Shown here piece after piece: positions 1 through 7,415 of a stretch of 64,000 nt of DNA. Made by a program: the position numbers and the translations under genes. The notes under the pieces were generated by a model. It was not told the DNA's origin. It made no database searches and saw only the letters and a program-made list of their open reading frames with translations. Origin of the DNA: HXMU1420-13 sp965229525 (lineage in GTDB: Bacteria; Bacteroidota; Rhodothermia; Balneolales; Balneolaceae); contig OZ245886.1 in assembly GCA_965229525.1 (NCBI GenBank), forward strand, positions 2,790,001-2,854,000, in the 5' to 3' direction. Every line of letters starts with the position of its first letter. Positions within the stretch are counted from its first letter, which is position 1.

Positions 1-716
1 TACTATCTTTCGGGCAAGGCAACCAAATAAAGACAGATAGACCCATCCCTATAGCGGAACCGTTACTTCAATTCGGTTTCTTGGATGATTCAAACCAATC
101 TAATGTGTTTATGAGTCTAGATAATTCCGAAGATTCGTTTTTCCGTATTCCACTTCATTTCGAAGCAGAAAATAGTGGAGAATTCGAGCTTAAAGTAAAC
201 GGTATTTACGAAAAAGACGAACTTCAAATAATTGTTTTAGATACAGATAATGGAAAAAAAGAAGTCCTAGATTTTGATAAAGGCTATAAATTTAATTATG
301 TAGCACCCGTAACAAAAAAGGTAGCAGAAACCGACCAAAACCGATTAGATCCGAACCTTTCAAAGAAGGTGCATACATCAACAACACCTCGATTTATGCT
401 GGAAATTGCGTTTGGTACCTCAATCGAAGAGAATGCGGAAGAATTACCAAGTATATTTTCATTATCTCAAAACTACCCGAATCCATTTAATCCGAATACT
501 AAAATCGAATATACACTTCCTAGTTCATCAAAAGTAAACCTTCAGGTATTTGATATACTTGGCCGAAAAGTAGCTACTTTGGTTGATCAGAGAATCCAAG
601 ATCAAGGAAAATACAGTGTAAATTTTGATGCGTCCGCATTATCATCCGGAGTATATATCTATCGCTTACAAGCGGGAAATAAGGTGTTCACAAAAAAAAT
701 GACACTTATTAAATAA
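1..716 (+). CDS. T9SS-exported protein, C-terminal part (5' end outside window)
   Basis: The reading frame is open from the first bases of the window, so this is the 3' part of a longer gene; the TTG at 81 is not needed as a start. The last about 85 residues form a type A type IX secretion sorting domain: SQNYPNPFNPNTKIEYTLP, then a VFDILGRKV strand and SSGVYIYRL near the end, closing with KMTLIK. This domain family directs proteins through the outer membrane via SprA and the other T9SS parts. The visible upstream part (about 150 residues) has no motif I recognise, so the function of the cargo is unknown. A strong hairpin follows the stop. Confidence 0.85.
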   Translation, partial: LSFGQGNQIKTDRPIPIAEPLLQFGFLDDSNQSNVFMSLDNSEDSFFRIPLHFEAENSGEFELKVNGIYEKDELQIIVLDTDNGKKEVLDFDKGYKFNYVAPVTKKVAETDQNRLDPNLSKKVHTSTTPRFMLEIAFGTSIEENAEELPSIFSLSQNYPNPFNPNTKIEYTLPSSSKVNLQVFDILGRKVATLVDQRIQDQGKYSVNFDASALSSGVYIYRLQAGNKVFTKKMTLIK

Positions 717-734
717 TTAAAAATTTGAAATTAA

Positions 735-773
735 GAATTAAAAATGGGTAAGAAGCACCCCCATTTTTAATTC
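735..773. terminator. Perfect hairpin after the T9SS cargo gene
   Basis: Two 14-base arms, GAATTAAAAATGGG at 735-748 and its exact complement at 760-773, are separated by 11 bases. The A/T-rich outer halves give A and U tracts in both directions, so it can work as a factor-independent terminator for the upstream gene. Confidence 0.7.
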
Positions 774-808
774 TACATTGTTCATACTTAATTCTCAATT
801 CTATAGAA

Positions 809-997
809 ATGATTAAAACTAAGCCCCGTCTTCTAGCAGTTTGTTTTGTACTTGCAATTACCACCCTCTCCATTCAGGCACAACCCGGGTTGCCCTCCGC
901 ACCCTCTCAAGCACCCATTGATGGTGGGTTAACGCTACTTGCTGCTGCTGGTGGAGCTTATGCTATTAAGAAATTGAGGGAAAGAAACACATATTGA
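809..997 (+). CDS. Tiny secreted protein with PIDGG-type C-terminal sorting motif
   Basis: A 62-residue protein: Sec signal peptide (about residues 1-24, ending IQAQ), a short Pro/Ser/Ala linker, then APIDGGLTLLAAAGGAYAIK followed by a basic tail. The layout PIDGG - hydrophobic helix - Lys/Arg tail is that of the small Bacteroidota proteins annotated with a PID-CTERM sorting domain. There is almost no mature domain between signal and anchor, so it would be a short surface or membrane peptide. Its role is unknown. The ATG at 809 is the only start that includes the signal peptide. No sorting enzyme for it is visible in this window. Confidence 0.7.
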   Translation: MIKTKPRLLAVCFVLAITTLSIQAQPGLPSAPSQAPIDGGLTLLAAAGGAYAIKKLRERNTY

Positions 998-1293
998 ATG
1001 GATTAATGTGTGCAAGTTCTACGACAACACCATTCAATAGTAATTTGATCAAATAGATCTAACACGAGATCTCAGTCAATCGCTATATCCGACTCTGTAT
1101 CCCTTTGATTCACCAAAAACTCTCAACAAGATTTAATCAAATAATAAATAGAAGAATCCGTATATTTACCAAATTATTCAGATGGAGTGCAGTTGCCCAA
1201 GAAGCTCAGAAACAAGGTTGCAACCGTTTAGCTTAACACTATTCACTGTTCCCATCACGCGTTTACGCAAATTTTCACCAAAACTTATTAATT
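998..1293. other. Non-coding stretch upstream of rpoD
   Basis: This 296-base gap holds the rpoD promoter by position. I see no open frame of note, no RNA gene and no clear match to the Bacteroidota TTG/TAnnTTTG promoter pattern, so nothing specific is claimed. Confidence 0.5.
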
Positions 1294-2148
1294 GTGGCAA
1301 AAAGTTCAGGAATTTCGACTCGTGAATCGGAATCATTAGATCGTTATTTACACGAGATCGGTAAAGAAAAACTCATTACTCCAGACGATGAAGTACGTCT
1401 GGCGAAAGAGATTCAGAAAGGAAGTCAGAGAGCACTTGAGGATTTAACTAAAGCGAACTTAAGATTCGTAGTATCAGTAGCAAAGCAGTACCAAAACCAG
1501 GGATTATCGCTGGGTGATTTAATTAACGAAGGTAACTTAGGGTTGATCAAAGCGGCAAAGCGTTTTGACGAAACTCGTGGATTTAAATTTATTTCATATG
1601 CTGTTTGGTGGATTCGACAGTCGATTTTACAAGCATTGGCTGAGCAAAGCCGAATTGTTCGTTTACCGCTAAACCGTGTTGGTGCGTTAAATAAAATCGG
1701 TAAAGAATTATCGAAATTAGAGCAGGAATACGAGCGACTACCATCTGCTCATGAGCTTGCAGAAAGTCTAGAAATGACAGTAGGCGAAGTTGCTGATACT
1801 TTAAAGATTTCAGGTCGTCACCTTTCAATGGATGCACCATTCGCACAAGGTGAAGATAACCGACTTCTTGATGTACTCGAAAACGAAGAGATTCCAAACC
1901 CGGATTTTGAGTTGATGGGCGAATCTTTGAAAGTGGAAATTGAACGTGCACTTTCAAAATTAACAAAACGTGAAGCTGAAGTAATAAGATTATACTTCGG
2001 TATTGGTCGTGAGCACTCATTGACACTGGAAGAAATTGGTGAGCGTTTCGATCTTACTCGTGAGCGTGTACGACAAATAAAGGAGAAAGCACTTAGAAAG
2101 CTTCGTCATCATAATCGAAGCGCAGCCCTTAGAGTATATCTGGGATAA
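1294..2148 (+). CDS. rpoD: RNA polymerase primary sigma factor RpoD/SigA (short Bacteroidota type)
   Basis: 284 residues, the usual size of the primary sigma factor in this superphylum, which lacks the long region 1.1 and insert of E. coli RpoD. Region 1.2/2.1 begins at residue 10 (RESESLDRYLHEIGKEKLIT). Region 2.3-2.4, for -10 opening and recognition, is at about 75-125 (DLINEGNLGLIKAAKRFD, YAVWWIRQSILQAL). Region 3 follows RLPLNR. Region 4.2 with its helix-turn-helix is near the C terminus (LEEIGERFDLTRERVRQIKE). The GTG at 1294 is chosen because it gives the usual short N terminus before RESESLD. It directs housekeeping transcription. A strong hairpin follows it. Confidence 0.95.
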   Translation: MAKSSGISTRESESLDRYLHEIGKEKLITPDDEVRLAKEIQKGSQRALEDLTKANLRFVVSVAKQYQNQGLSLGDLINEGNLGLIKAAKRFDETRGFKFISYAVWWIRQSILQALAEQSRIVRLPLNRVGALNKIGKELSKLEQEYERLPSAHELAESLEMTVGEVADTLKISGRHLSMDAPFAQGEDNRLLDVLENEEIPNPDFELMGESLKVEIERALSKLTKREAEVIRLYFGIGREHSLTLEEIGERFDLTRERVRQIKEKALRKLRHHNRSAALRVYLG

Positions 2149-2162
2149 GGTTTTACCAATTT

Positions 2163-2200
2163 GAAAAAAGCCAGTTCACCTATATGAGCTGGCTTTTTTC
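2163..2200. terminator. Bidirectional terminator between rpoD and the TonB receptor gene
   Basis: Perfect 12-bp stem, GAAAAAAGCCAG at 2163-2174 and its complement at 2189-2200, with A and U tracts on both sides. It lies between the convergent ends of rpoD and the receptor gene whose stop is at 2202. Confidence 0.85.
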
Positions 2201-2201
2201 T

Positions 2202-4427
2202 TTAATTTAAGTTGAACGATAATCCAGCCATTACTGAAAACCCTTCACTTGGGATGTTACCAATACTAGTATGTGTGTGATATAATTCATCCGTTAAGTT
2301 TCGGAAATTTAAGGTAGTGGTGATTCTTTCTTGTCTCCATTTCTTTGAAAAGCTTAGATGATACACAGCGAACCCGTCTGTAACATCTTCTACCATAGAA
2401 CTTGTTGAAATTCTGGACTGTTTGGTGGCCCAGTCTACAATTAATGAGCTTTGTATACCAGATATATTCACCTGAACAGAGCTTGACCCCGATAACGGTG
2501 GGATCAAAGGAAGTGCTTCATCAATCGTGATATTCTGAGCGTAAACATAGCTCATTCTATGATCGAAGATAACTGATTGAGTTATACTTGCTACACCTCG
2601 GAATTCACCACCTAGAAAAACAGCGTCACCAATATTATCGTAACGTTTGAATTGAAGTCCCTGGTTAAAGGTATCACCAGTTAAAAAACCATCGATATAA
2701 TCAAAATAATACCGGGCGAAAGCAGAAGTTGAAAATGAAAGGTTTTCTCTTTCTGATAACAACGCAAGTTCCGTGCTGATAGCTTGTTCATTTTTTATCC
2801 AGGGATTTCCATTGTAAAAGAATCCATCGGCATAATTGTAAATGTAATGTCCATATTGTTCGATATGATTCCCCATTCGCATTGAATACACTGAACTACT
2901 TTTCAGACTGAGTCCATCTTTTAAGAGGTAGATTAGTTCTACCGACGCAGAAGGAAGTAATTCAACACTTTCTGACAATTCTCGTTGGTATGTTCCTTCA
3001 AAGAAAGCTGCATATGAATCATTTTGAGTGGATAATCGTGCAATAGTAAGACTCTGTTCCAGATTGATTAAGAAATCAGAATTCACCATTACATTTTGCT
3101 CAAATCCGAGGGATGAATTTAGTGTCACTACATCATTCAAATTGTAGATGTACATATCAGCGATATTAGGAAGGGTACTTATCATCTCCATATCGCCAAA
3201 TGCAGTTGAACGATAACTATTTAGATACCACTTAAAGTTTCTATCAGCTAATCGATAAGTTCCTTCTGTATTTAGTCCGAAGGTTAACGTTTCACCATAC
3301 ATGGGCATGTTCATATCACGCATAATCGCTCTGCTACTAACATCACGATTATTATCATCCATGGTATGACGAATGAAATTCGCATACACTGCTAAGGAAT
3401 GGACATTAAATGGGCCATCGTTTTCTTTAATGTTTAATTGAACACGAAGAATATCTGCGAAAGCTGAAGTTGCGTCCATTAACAGGGCAGGATATCCTAC
3501 ATCAAATGCTTTATCAGTGATATAATTTGTTTCAATACTTAGACGATCATTCAACATTGAACTTAGTGCAATATTGAAATTCCATTTTTCGAATCTTGAA
3601 TTATCAATTCTAACACTGTTTCCCGCAATTATGTCGTCCGATTTACGATAGCTTCCAGAAATACGATATGACATTCTTGAACTTAAACCAGAACCGGAAG
3701 TACTTATCCTGAATAAATACAAATTATTCGGTGCTTTATAATTCGATTCGAATTCTAGAGAAGGTCTTGTTATAAATGGTGATTCTGTTTCTAAATTTAT
3801 GGTTGCTAACCCGTTCCCAGTCTGCGCTACTGAAGATCCAATTTTGTCAACTTTTAGGCTTGATAGATTATTCACATCCACATATGAAGTAATTGGGTCC
3901 ATTTTATCCACACAAGCTTTGAAAACAGCCATACCATCTATCATTATATTCAGTCTTTGATCTGATTGACCTCTGATTGATGGTTCCCATGCGAATGCAC
4001 CTCTTTGAATCATGTCAATTCCATCTACACTAGATAGGAACTGATCCATGGATAAATCTGAAGATTGATGCTGATAATGGTGTGCAGAATGATGATGAGT
4101 AGCCACTCCATTAACTACAATTTCGTTTTCTGATTCTAAAATTGTTGGTAAAAGCGTAATGACTTCTCCATCCTCAAGCTGGTAAATTCTTTTAGTAGTA
4201 TAACCGAGTCTATGTACCATTAAAGGATAGCTAACATCATTTTCCTGTAAGTAGAAATATCCTGTCATTGACGTAAAAGCAATCATCTTGCCATTCGAAT
4301 CCATAATATGTACGTCGGGCAATGCTGATTGAGTTTTAGCATCAATTATTTGAATAGACAACTCCTGGGAAAAACCAGAAGTTGCCATTACAAATAGGAA
4401 GAAGAATATAAAGCTGAGCTTTTTCAT
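2202..4427 (-). CDS. TonB-dependent receptor, OprC/NosA-like, probable copper importer
   Basis: 741 residues. Signal peptide about 1-20, a CarboxypepD-regulatory-like domain about 22-95, a His-rich linker (THHHSAHHYQH, 110-120), a plug domain from about 125 and a C-terminal beta-barrel ending in Asn. Residues 172-176 read CVDKM, within KACVDKMDPITSY, and residues 354-356 read HTM. These match in order and spacing the CxxxM and HxM copper ligands described for Pseudomonas OprC (143-147 and 323-325), so I infer copper import across the outer membrane. The gene heads away from the nos genes, in one minus-strand operon with two more metal-binding-looking proteins. Overall similarity to OprC is not shown here, so the substrate is inference from motif and context. 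Confidence 0.82.
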   Translation of the reverse strand: MKKLSFIFFFLFVMATSGFSQELSIQIIDAKTQSALPDVHIMDSNGKMIAFTSMTGYFYLQENDVSYPLMVHRLGYTTKRIYQLEDGEVITLLPTILESENEIVVNGVATHHHSAHHYQHQSSDLSMDQFLSSVDGIDMIQRGAFAWEPSIRGQSDQRLNIMIDGMAVFKACVDKMDPITSYVDVNNLSSLKVDKIGSSVAQTGNGLATINLETESPFITRPSLEFESNYKAPNNLYLFRISTSGSGLSSRMSYRISGSYRKSDDIIAGNSVRIDNSRFEKWNFNIALSSMLNDRLSIETNYITDKAFDVGYPALLMDATSAFADILRVQLNIKENDGPFNVHSLAVYANFIRHTMDDNNRDVSSRAIMRDMNMPMYGETLTFGLNTEGTYRLADRNFKWYLNSYRSTAFGDMEMISTLPNIADMYIYNLNDVVTLNSSLGFEQNVMVNSDFLINLEQSLTIARLSTQNDSYAAFFEGTYQRELSESVELLPSASVELIYLLKDGLSLKSSSVYSMRMGNHIEQYGHYIYNYADGFFYNGNPWIKNEQAISTELALLSERENLSFSTSAFARYYFDYIDGFLTGDTFNQGLQFKRYDNIGDAVFLGGEFRGVASITQSVIFDHRMSYVYAQNITIDEALPLIPPLSGSSSVQVNISGIQSSLIVDWATKQSRISTSSMVEDVTDGFAVYHLSFSKKWRQERITTTLNFRNLTDELYHTHTSIGNIPSEGFSVMAGLSFNLN

Positions 4428-4442
4428 CTTGATTGATTTATG

Positions 4443-5255
4443 CTATTGTGCTCGTACATGATACTCGAAAACTACTTCAGGTAAGCTTTCGTCATCACTG
4501 GTAGTAATAGTAACACTGGTTGTCCAAACGCCGCTCATGTTATAAGTAATATTACCTTTATAAACGCCATCTTCAGTCATTGATGGATTTTCAAAAGCTG
4601 TACTATGGCCCTGACCAGACCCCATATCCATATATGGGTAAATTTCAATTTGTGCATCCATTACCTTTGGGAAACTCATCATAGTTTCTCTTTTGTATAG
4701 CATAAATGATATATCATTACTACCACTTACTGGTTCTTTTGGTGTTTTCCAGCTTATGAAATATCGATCACCCGAAGTACTATTGATTCCAGTAAGATGC
4801 CAGGAACTCTCCACATCAATATTAATATTCCCGGATATTTGAGTATTGTTTTGAGTCTGTATATCAAAACTAATATCCCAATCTCCCATTTCACCAGAGG
4901 GCATTATGAAAGCAGCTTCACTAACGAAATATCCAGGATATTCCAGAGATTCAACTGGCTGCGTATATGGAGTTGAGTGTTGCATCATACCCATGTCCAT
5001 CATTGGCATGATCTCAAAAGTCTGTATATCAACAGCTTCATCATCTTGGGTAATTCTCCAATAAAGGGTGTTTTCACCTGTAATGAGACTTGTTTCGCTA
5101 AATAAATCAACTGTAAAACCGTCCACAATTTCGCTATTAATTAAAATTGCATCGGGTTCAGGGTCGGGTGTTGAGTTACTTGAATCGCACGAAATTAGCA
5201 CTACACCAAGAAATAGCAGTGCAACGGTCCTCTGACCATTTTTTAAAAAATTCAT
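4443..5255 (-). CDS. Lipoprotein with two Met/His-rich YtkA/FixH-like domains
   Basis: 270 residues with a lipobox (VVLISC, Cys23), so probably lipid-anchored. Two similar halves each carry a Met/His cluster: MPMMDMGMMQHS at about 83-94 and YPYMDMGSGQGHS at 206-218. Each is followed by a stretch resembling the C-terminal beta-strands of YtkA/FixH-like domains (AFIMPSGEMGDWDISF; GVYKGNITYNMSGVWTTSV). Such Met/His patterns commonly bind Cu(I), which suggests periplasmic copper handling next to the receptor. It sits 15 bases upstream of the receptor gene on the same strand, so probably co-transcribed. The copper role is inference. Confidence 0.7.
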   Translation of the reverse strand: MNFLKNGQRTVALLFLGVVLISCDSSNSTPDPEPDAILINSEIVDGFTVDLFSETSLITGENTLYWRITQDDEAVDIQTFEIMPMMDMGMMQHSTPYTQPVESLEYPGYFVSEAAFIMPSGEMGDWDISFDIQTQNNTQISGNINIDVESSWHLTGINSTSGDRYFISWKTPKEPVSGSNDISFMLYKRETMMSFPKVMDAQIEIYPYMDMGSGQGHSTAFENPSMTEDGVYKGNITYNMSGVWTTSVTITTSDDESLPEVVFEYHVRAQ

Positions 5256-5301
5256 TATAATTAGTTTAAATACTAAGGTTTTAATTAAATCCGTAAGTGA
5301 T

Positions 5302-5730
5302 CTAAACTAAAGTGGGTGGGCGTAGAAGTTTGGTTACATATTCATCTGCAAATGAATCACTTCCTGGTAACCACTCTAATTCAATATTATTAAGTAGGGT
5401 GGCGGGAGAGGAATTATCCAGAATATAATTTCGAGTATCCCAACTAATCAAAATTTCCTCATCTAATGGTGGGTTAAGCTCTAAATCTGTGATACAATGC
5501 ATCATATTTCTTTGATCATGATGCATAGAATCTTGTTCATGATTACACGTACACTCTTCTTTACCATGCTTCATCTTACAAAACGTAACTTCATGATGTT
5601 TTTCAGAAGCATGTAGAATCTCAAAAATATTAGATCCCAAAAAGAAGCCAATATATCCAAAACTATTCCATGCAATTACTAATGTAAGAGCAATGGATAG
5701 AATTTTATGATATGTATATTTAAGACTCAT
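5302..5730 (-). CDS. Small membrane-anchored Cys/His/Met-rich protein
   Basis: 142 residues with one N-terminal hydrophobic segment (about 10-31), either signal peptide or anchor. Residues 40-80 are packed with metal ligands: HASEKHH, CKMKHGKEECTC, NHEQDSMHHD, NMMHC, giving four Cys, eight His and four Met in about 40 residues. It ends LLRPPTLV; a C-terminal Pro-Pro is also seen in small secreted proteins beside metal-efflux genes in Bacteroidota, but I cannot assign it to that family. It is first in the minus-strand operon with the YtkA-like lipoprotein and the receptor, which supports a role in metal binding or delivery. Confidence 0.65.
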   Translation of the reverse strand: MSLKYTYHKILSIALTLVIAWNSFGYIGFFLGSNIFEILHASEKHHEVTFCKMKHGKEECTCNHEQDSMHHDQRNMMHCITDLELNPPLDEEILISWDTRNYILDNSSPATLLNNIELEWLPGSDSFADEYVTKLLRPPTLV

Positions 5731-5821
5731 TGGTCTGAAATATCATTTACGCTTATGAAGTAATTATGAATTAAACGATAATAAAAAAATTTGTTGCTTT
5801 AAGTTGAAAAAATATATTTTT

Positions 5822-5839
5822 CAGACTAAAGAGTCTTAA
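5822..5839. promoter_or_regulatory. Candidate Rrf2 operator upstream of rrf2
   Basis: AGACT at 5823-5827 and AGTCT at 5832-5836 form an inverted repeat with a 4-base centre, just before the rrf2 ATG at 5850. The 18 bases match a site before the cytochrome c gene (6324-6341) at 14 positions, including AGTCTTAA. It lies between divergent units, so it could act on both. Regulator binding is inference. Confidence 0.5.
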
Positions 5840-5849
5840 TTACAACGCT

Positions 5850-6281
5850 ATGTTACTTTCTAACAAATGTCAGTACGCTCTTAGAGCAGCAATATATTTA
5901 GCAAATCATAAAAATGAGGGGTTAATCTCTATTAAACAGATTTCTGATAAGCTGGAAATTTCCTTCCATTTTTTAACAAAAATTCTACAACAATTTAATA
6001 ATGAAAGACTCATAGAATCGCAGAAAGGCCCTAAGGGAGGAGTGAAATTGACAGTTAAAGGCCTAAATATGCGGTTATACGACCTTGTAGAAATTATCGA
6101 CGGTGTAGACATCTTTCATGAATGTGTATTAGGTTTGCCAGGGTGTGGTCATTTAAAACCATGTGCCTTACATGATGAATGGGGGCAAAAGAGAGACAAT
6201 CTAAAAAAAATGCTTCAAGAAATGACTCTTGAGACTGTCGCTGATTCTGGTTCTACAGTTCACCGTCTAACTAATAAATAA
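5850..6281 (+). CDS. Rrf2-family transcriptional regulator with Fe-S-type cysteine cluster
   Basis: 143 residues. The N-terminal winged helix-turn-helix (about 1-75) has the Rrf2 signature: YALRAAIYLA, ISIKQISDKLEIS and GPKGGVKL in the wing. Cysteines 92, 99 and 105 (C-x6-C-x5-C) sit where IscR and NsrR carry the three cysteines that hold an iron-sulfur cluster, so this is probably a redox-, NO- or Fe-S-responsive switch. It stands between the minus-strand copper module and the plus-strand nos genes and is the obvious candidate to control both. The palindrome right before its start suggests autoregulation. Cluster and ligand are inference from the cysteines. Confidence 0.88.
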   Translation: MLLSNKCQYALRAAIYLANHKNEGLISIKQISDKLEISFHFLTKILQQFNNERLIESQKGPKGGVKLTVKGLNMRLYDLVEIIDGVDIFHECVLGLPGCGHLKPCALHDEWGQKRDNLKKMLQEMTLETVADSGSTVHRLTNK

Positions 6282-6323
6282 CTGCTAATTGTATAGCAAT
6301 CTTCATATATCATTCATAAAAAA

Positions 6324-6341
6324 AAGATAAAATAGTCTTAA
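6324..6341. promoter_or_regulatory. Candidate Rrf2 operator upstream of the cytochrome c / nos operon
   Basis: AAGATAAAATAGTCTTAA, 14 of 18 positions identical to the palindromic site at 5822-5839 before rrf2, with the same 4-base centre. It lies 19 bases before the cytochrome c ATG. The left half is degenerate here. Confidence 0.45.
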
Positions 6342-6360
6342 ATCTTAATTAGCTTTCGAT

Positions 6361-6834
6361 ATGGAATCTCTTCACTTTATAAAAAACGGTCTTCTAGTGG
6401 CATTGTTAGTGATTTTTGCTTGTTCTGATAAGCCACCAAGAGAAGATTCTCAAACATCGAATACTCTAGCAACTGTAGATCCAAATGATTGGACGAAAAA
6501 CAAAGGTATTGGTCCAATTTCATCGGTTTCTTTTTCGGCAGAAGTAGATGAAGCATTAGCAACAGAAGGTGAAAACATTTTTGTAGCGAAATGTTCTGCG
6601 TGCCATAAACCAAACAAGCGCTATATAGGACCAGCTATGGTTGATATATATGATCGTCGAACACCAGAATGGACCATGAATATGATTCTGAATCCAGATG
6701 GTATGGTAAAAGACGATCCTATCGCCAAGCAATTGCTTATGGAATACAACGGTACACCTATGGCAAATCAAAATCTTACAGAAGAAGAAGCGCGTGCATT
6801 ACTCGAGTATTTCAGAACACTAAAATCCGAATAA
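6361..6834 (+). CDS. c-type cytochrome lipoprotein of the nos cluster
   Basis: 157 residues. Lipobox VIFAC (Cys21), a spacer of about 40 residues, then one class I cytochrome c domain. The haem site is CSACH at 78-82, followed by GPAMVDIYDRR, and the likely axial methionine is Met134 in GTPMANQNLT. It is first in the plus-strand nos operon, one base before the FAS1 gene and about 580 bases before nosZ. The likely job is periplasmic electron transfer to NosZ, the role small cytochromes play in clade II nos clusters that lack NosR. The direct electron donor to it is not visible here. Confidence 0.88.
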   Translation: MESLHFIKNGLLVALLVIFACSDKPPREDSQTSNTLATVDPNDWTKNKGIGPISSVSFSAEVDEALATEGENIFVAKCSACHKPNKRYIGPAMVDIYDRRTPEWTMNMILNPDGMVKDDPIAKQLLMEYNGTPMANQNLTEEEARALLEYFRTLKSE

Positions 6835-6835
6835 C

Positions 6836-7384
6836 ATGAAAACACGAACATCTCTCATAGTAATATTGACGGTGCTGTTCATGGCGTGTACTTCTCAAAG
6901 TGGTGATCAATCCGCAGGGTTAGAAAATACGCGTCCATTAGGTCAGGCATCGGTAGTTGATGAGGAATCCGATCCAAACATTTTGCAAGTTGCAATTGGA
7001 TCTGCCGACCATACTACACTAGTTGCTGCAGTACAAGCTGCAGGTATCGAACATGTACTGGTAAATGCCGGGCCATTAACCGTGTTTGCTCCGGTAAACT
7101 CAGCATTTGAAAACCTGCCTCCGGGGACCGTCGAAAGTTTACTTAAACCAGAAAATAAAGGACAGCTTGCCGCTGTACTAACGAAGCATGCCGCCCCGGG
7201 CTCCTTCAATCTTGATGGCCTTCGAAAAGAAGCTGAAAAGGGTAGGAAAATTTATATGGCAGATGGCTCTTATCTCGAAGTCACCATTGAAGGTGGTGAT
7301 ATTTATGTCGAAGGAGCGAAAGTGATTGCCAGCGTTCAAACGTCTAATGGTATAGTAAACGTAGTGGACAAAGTAATTTTATAA
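6836..7384 (+). CDS. FAS1 (fasciclin) domain lipoprotein in the nos cluster
   Basis: 182 residues. Lipobox LFMAC (Cys18), a short linker, then one FAS1 domain from about residue 48 to the end. Its typical elements are TTLVAAVQAAG, the H1 box GPLTVFAPVNSAFENLP, the central LTKHA and the H2-like SNGIVNVVDKVIL. FAS1 domains usually mediate adhesion or protein contacts. It starts one base after the cytochrome c stop and ends 31 bases before nosZ, so it is tightly within the operon. Its role in N2O respiration is not known to me; a scaffold for the lipid-anchored cytochrome and NosZ is one possibility. Confidence 0.85.
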   Translation: MKTRTSLIVILTVLFMACTSQSGDQSAGLENTRPLGQASVVDEESDPNILQVAIGSADHTTLVAAVQAAGIEHVLVNAGPLTVFAPVNSAFENLPPGTVESLLKPENKGQLAAVLTKHAAPGSFNLDGLRKEAEKGRKIYMADGSYLEVTIEGGDIYVEGAKVIASVQTSNGIVNVVDKVIL

Positions 7385-7415
7385 CAAAAGTGCTAACAAA
7401 AAAATAGGTAAAACA

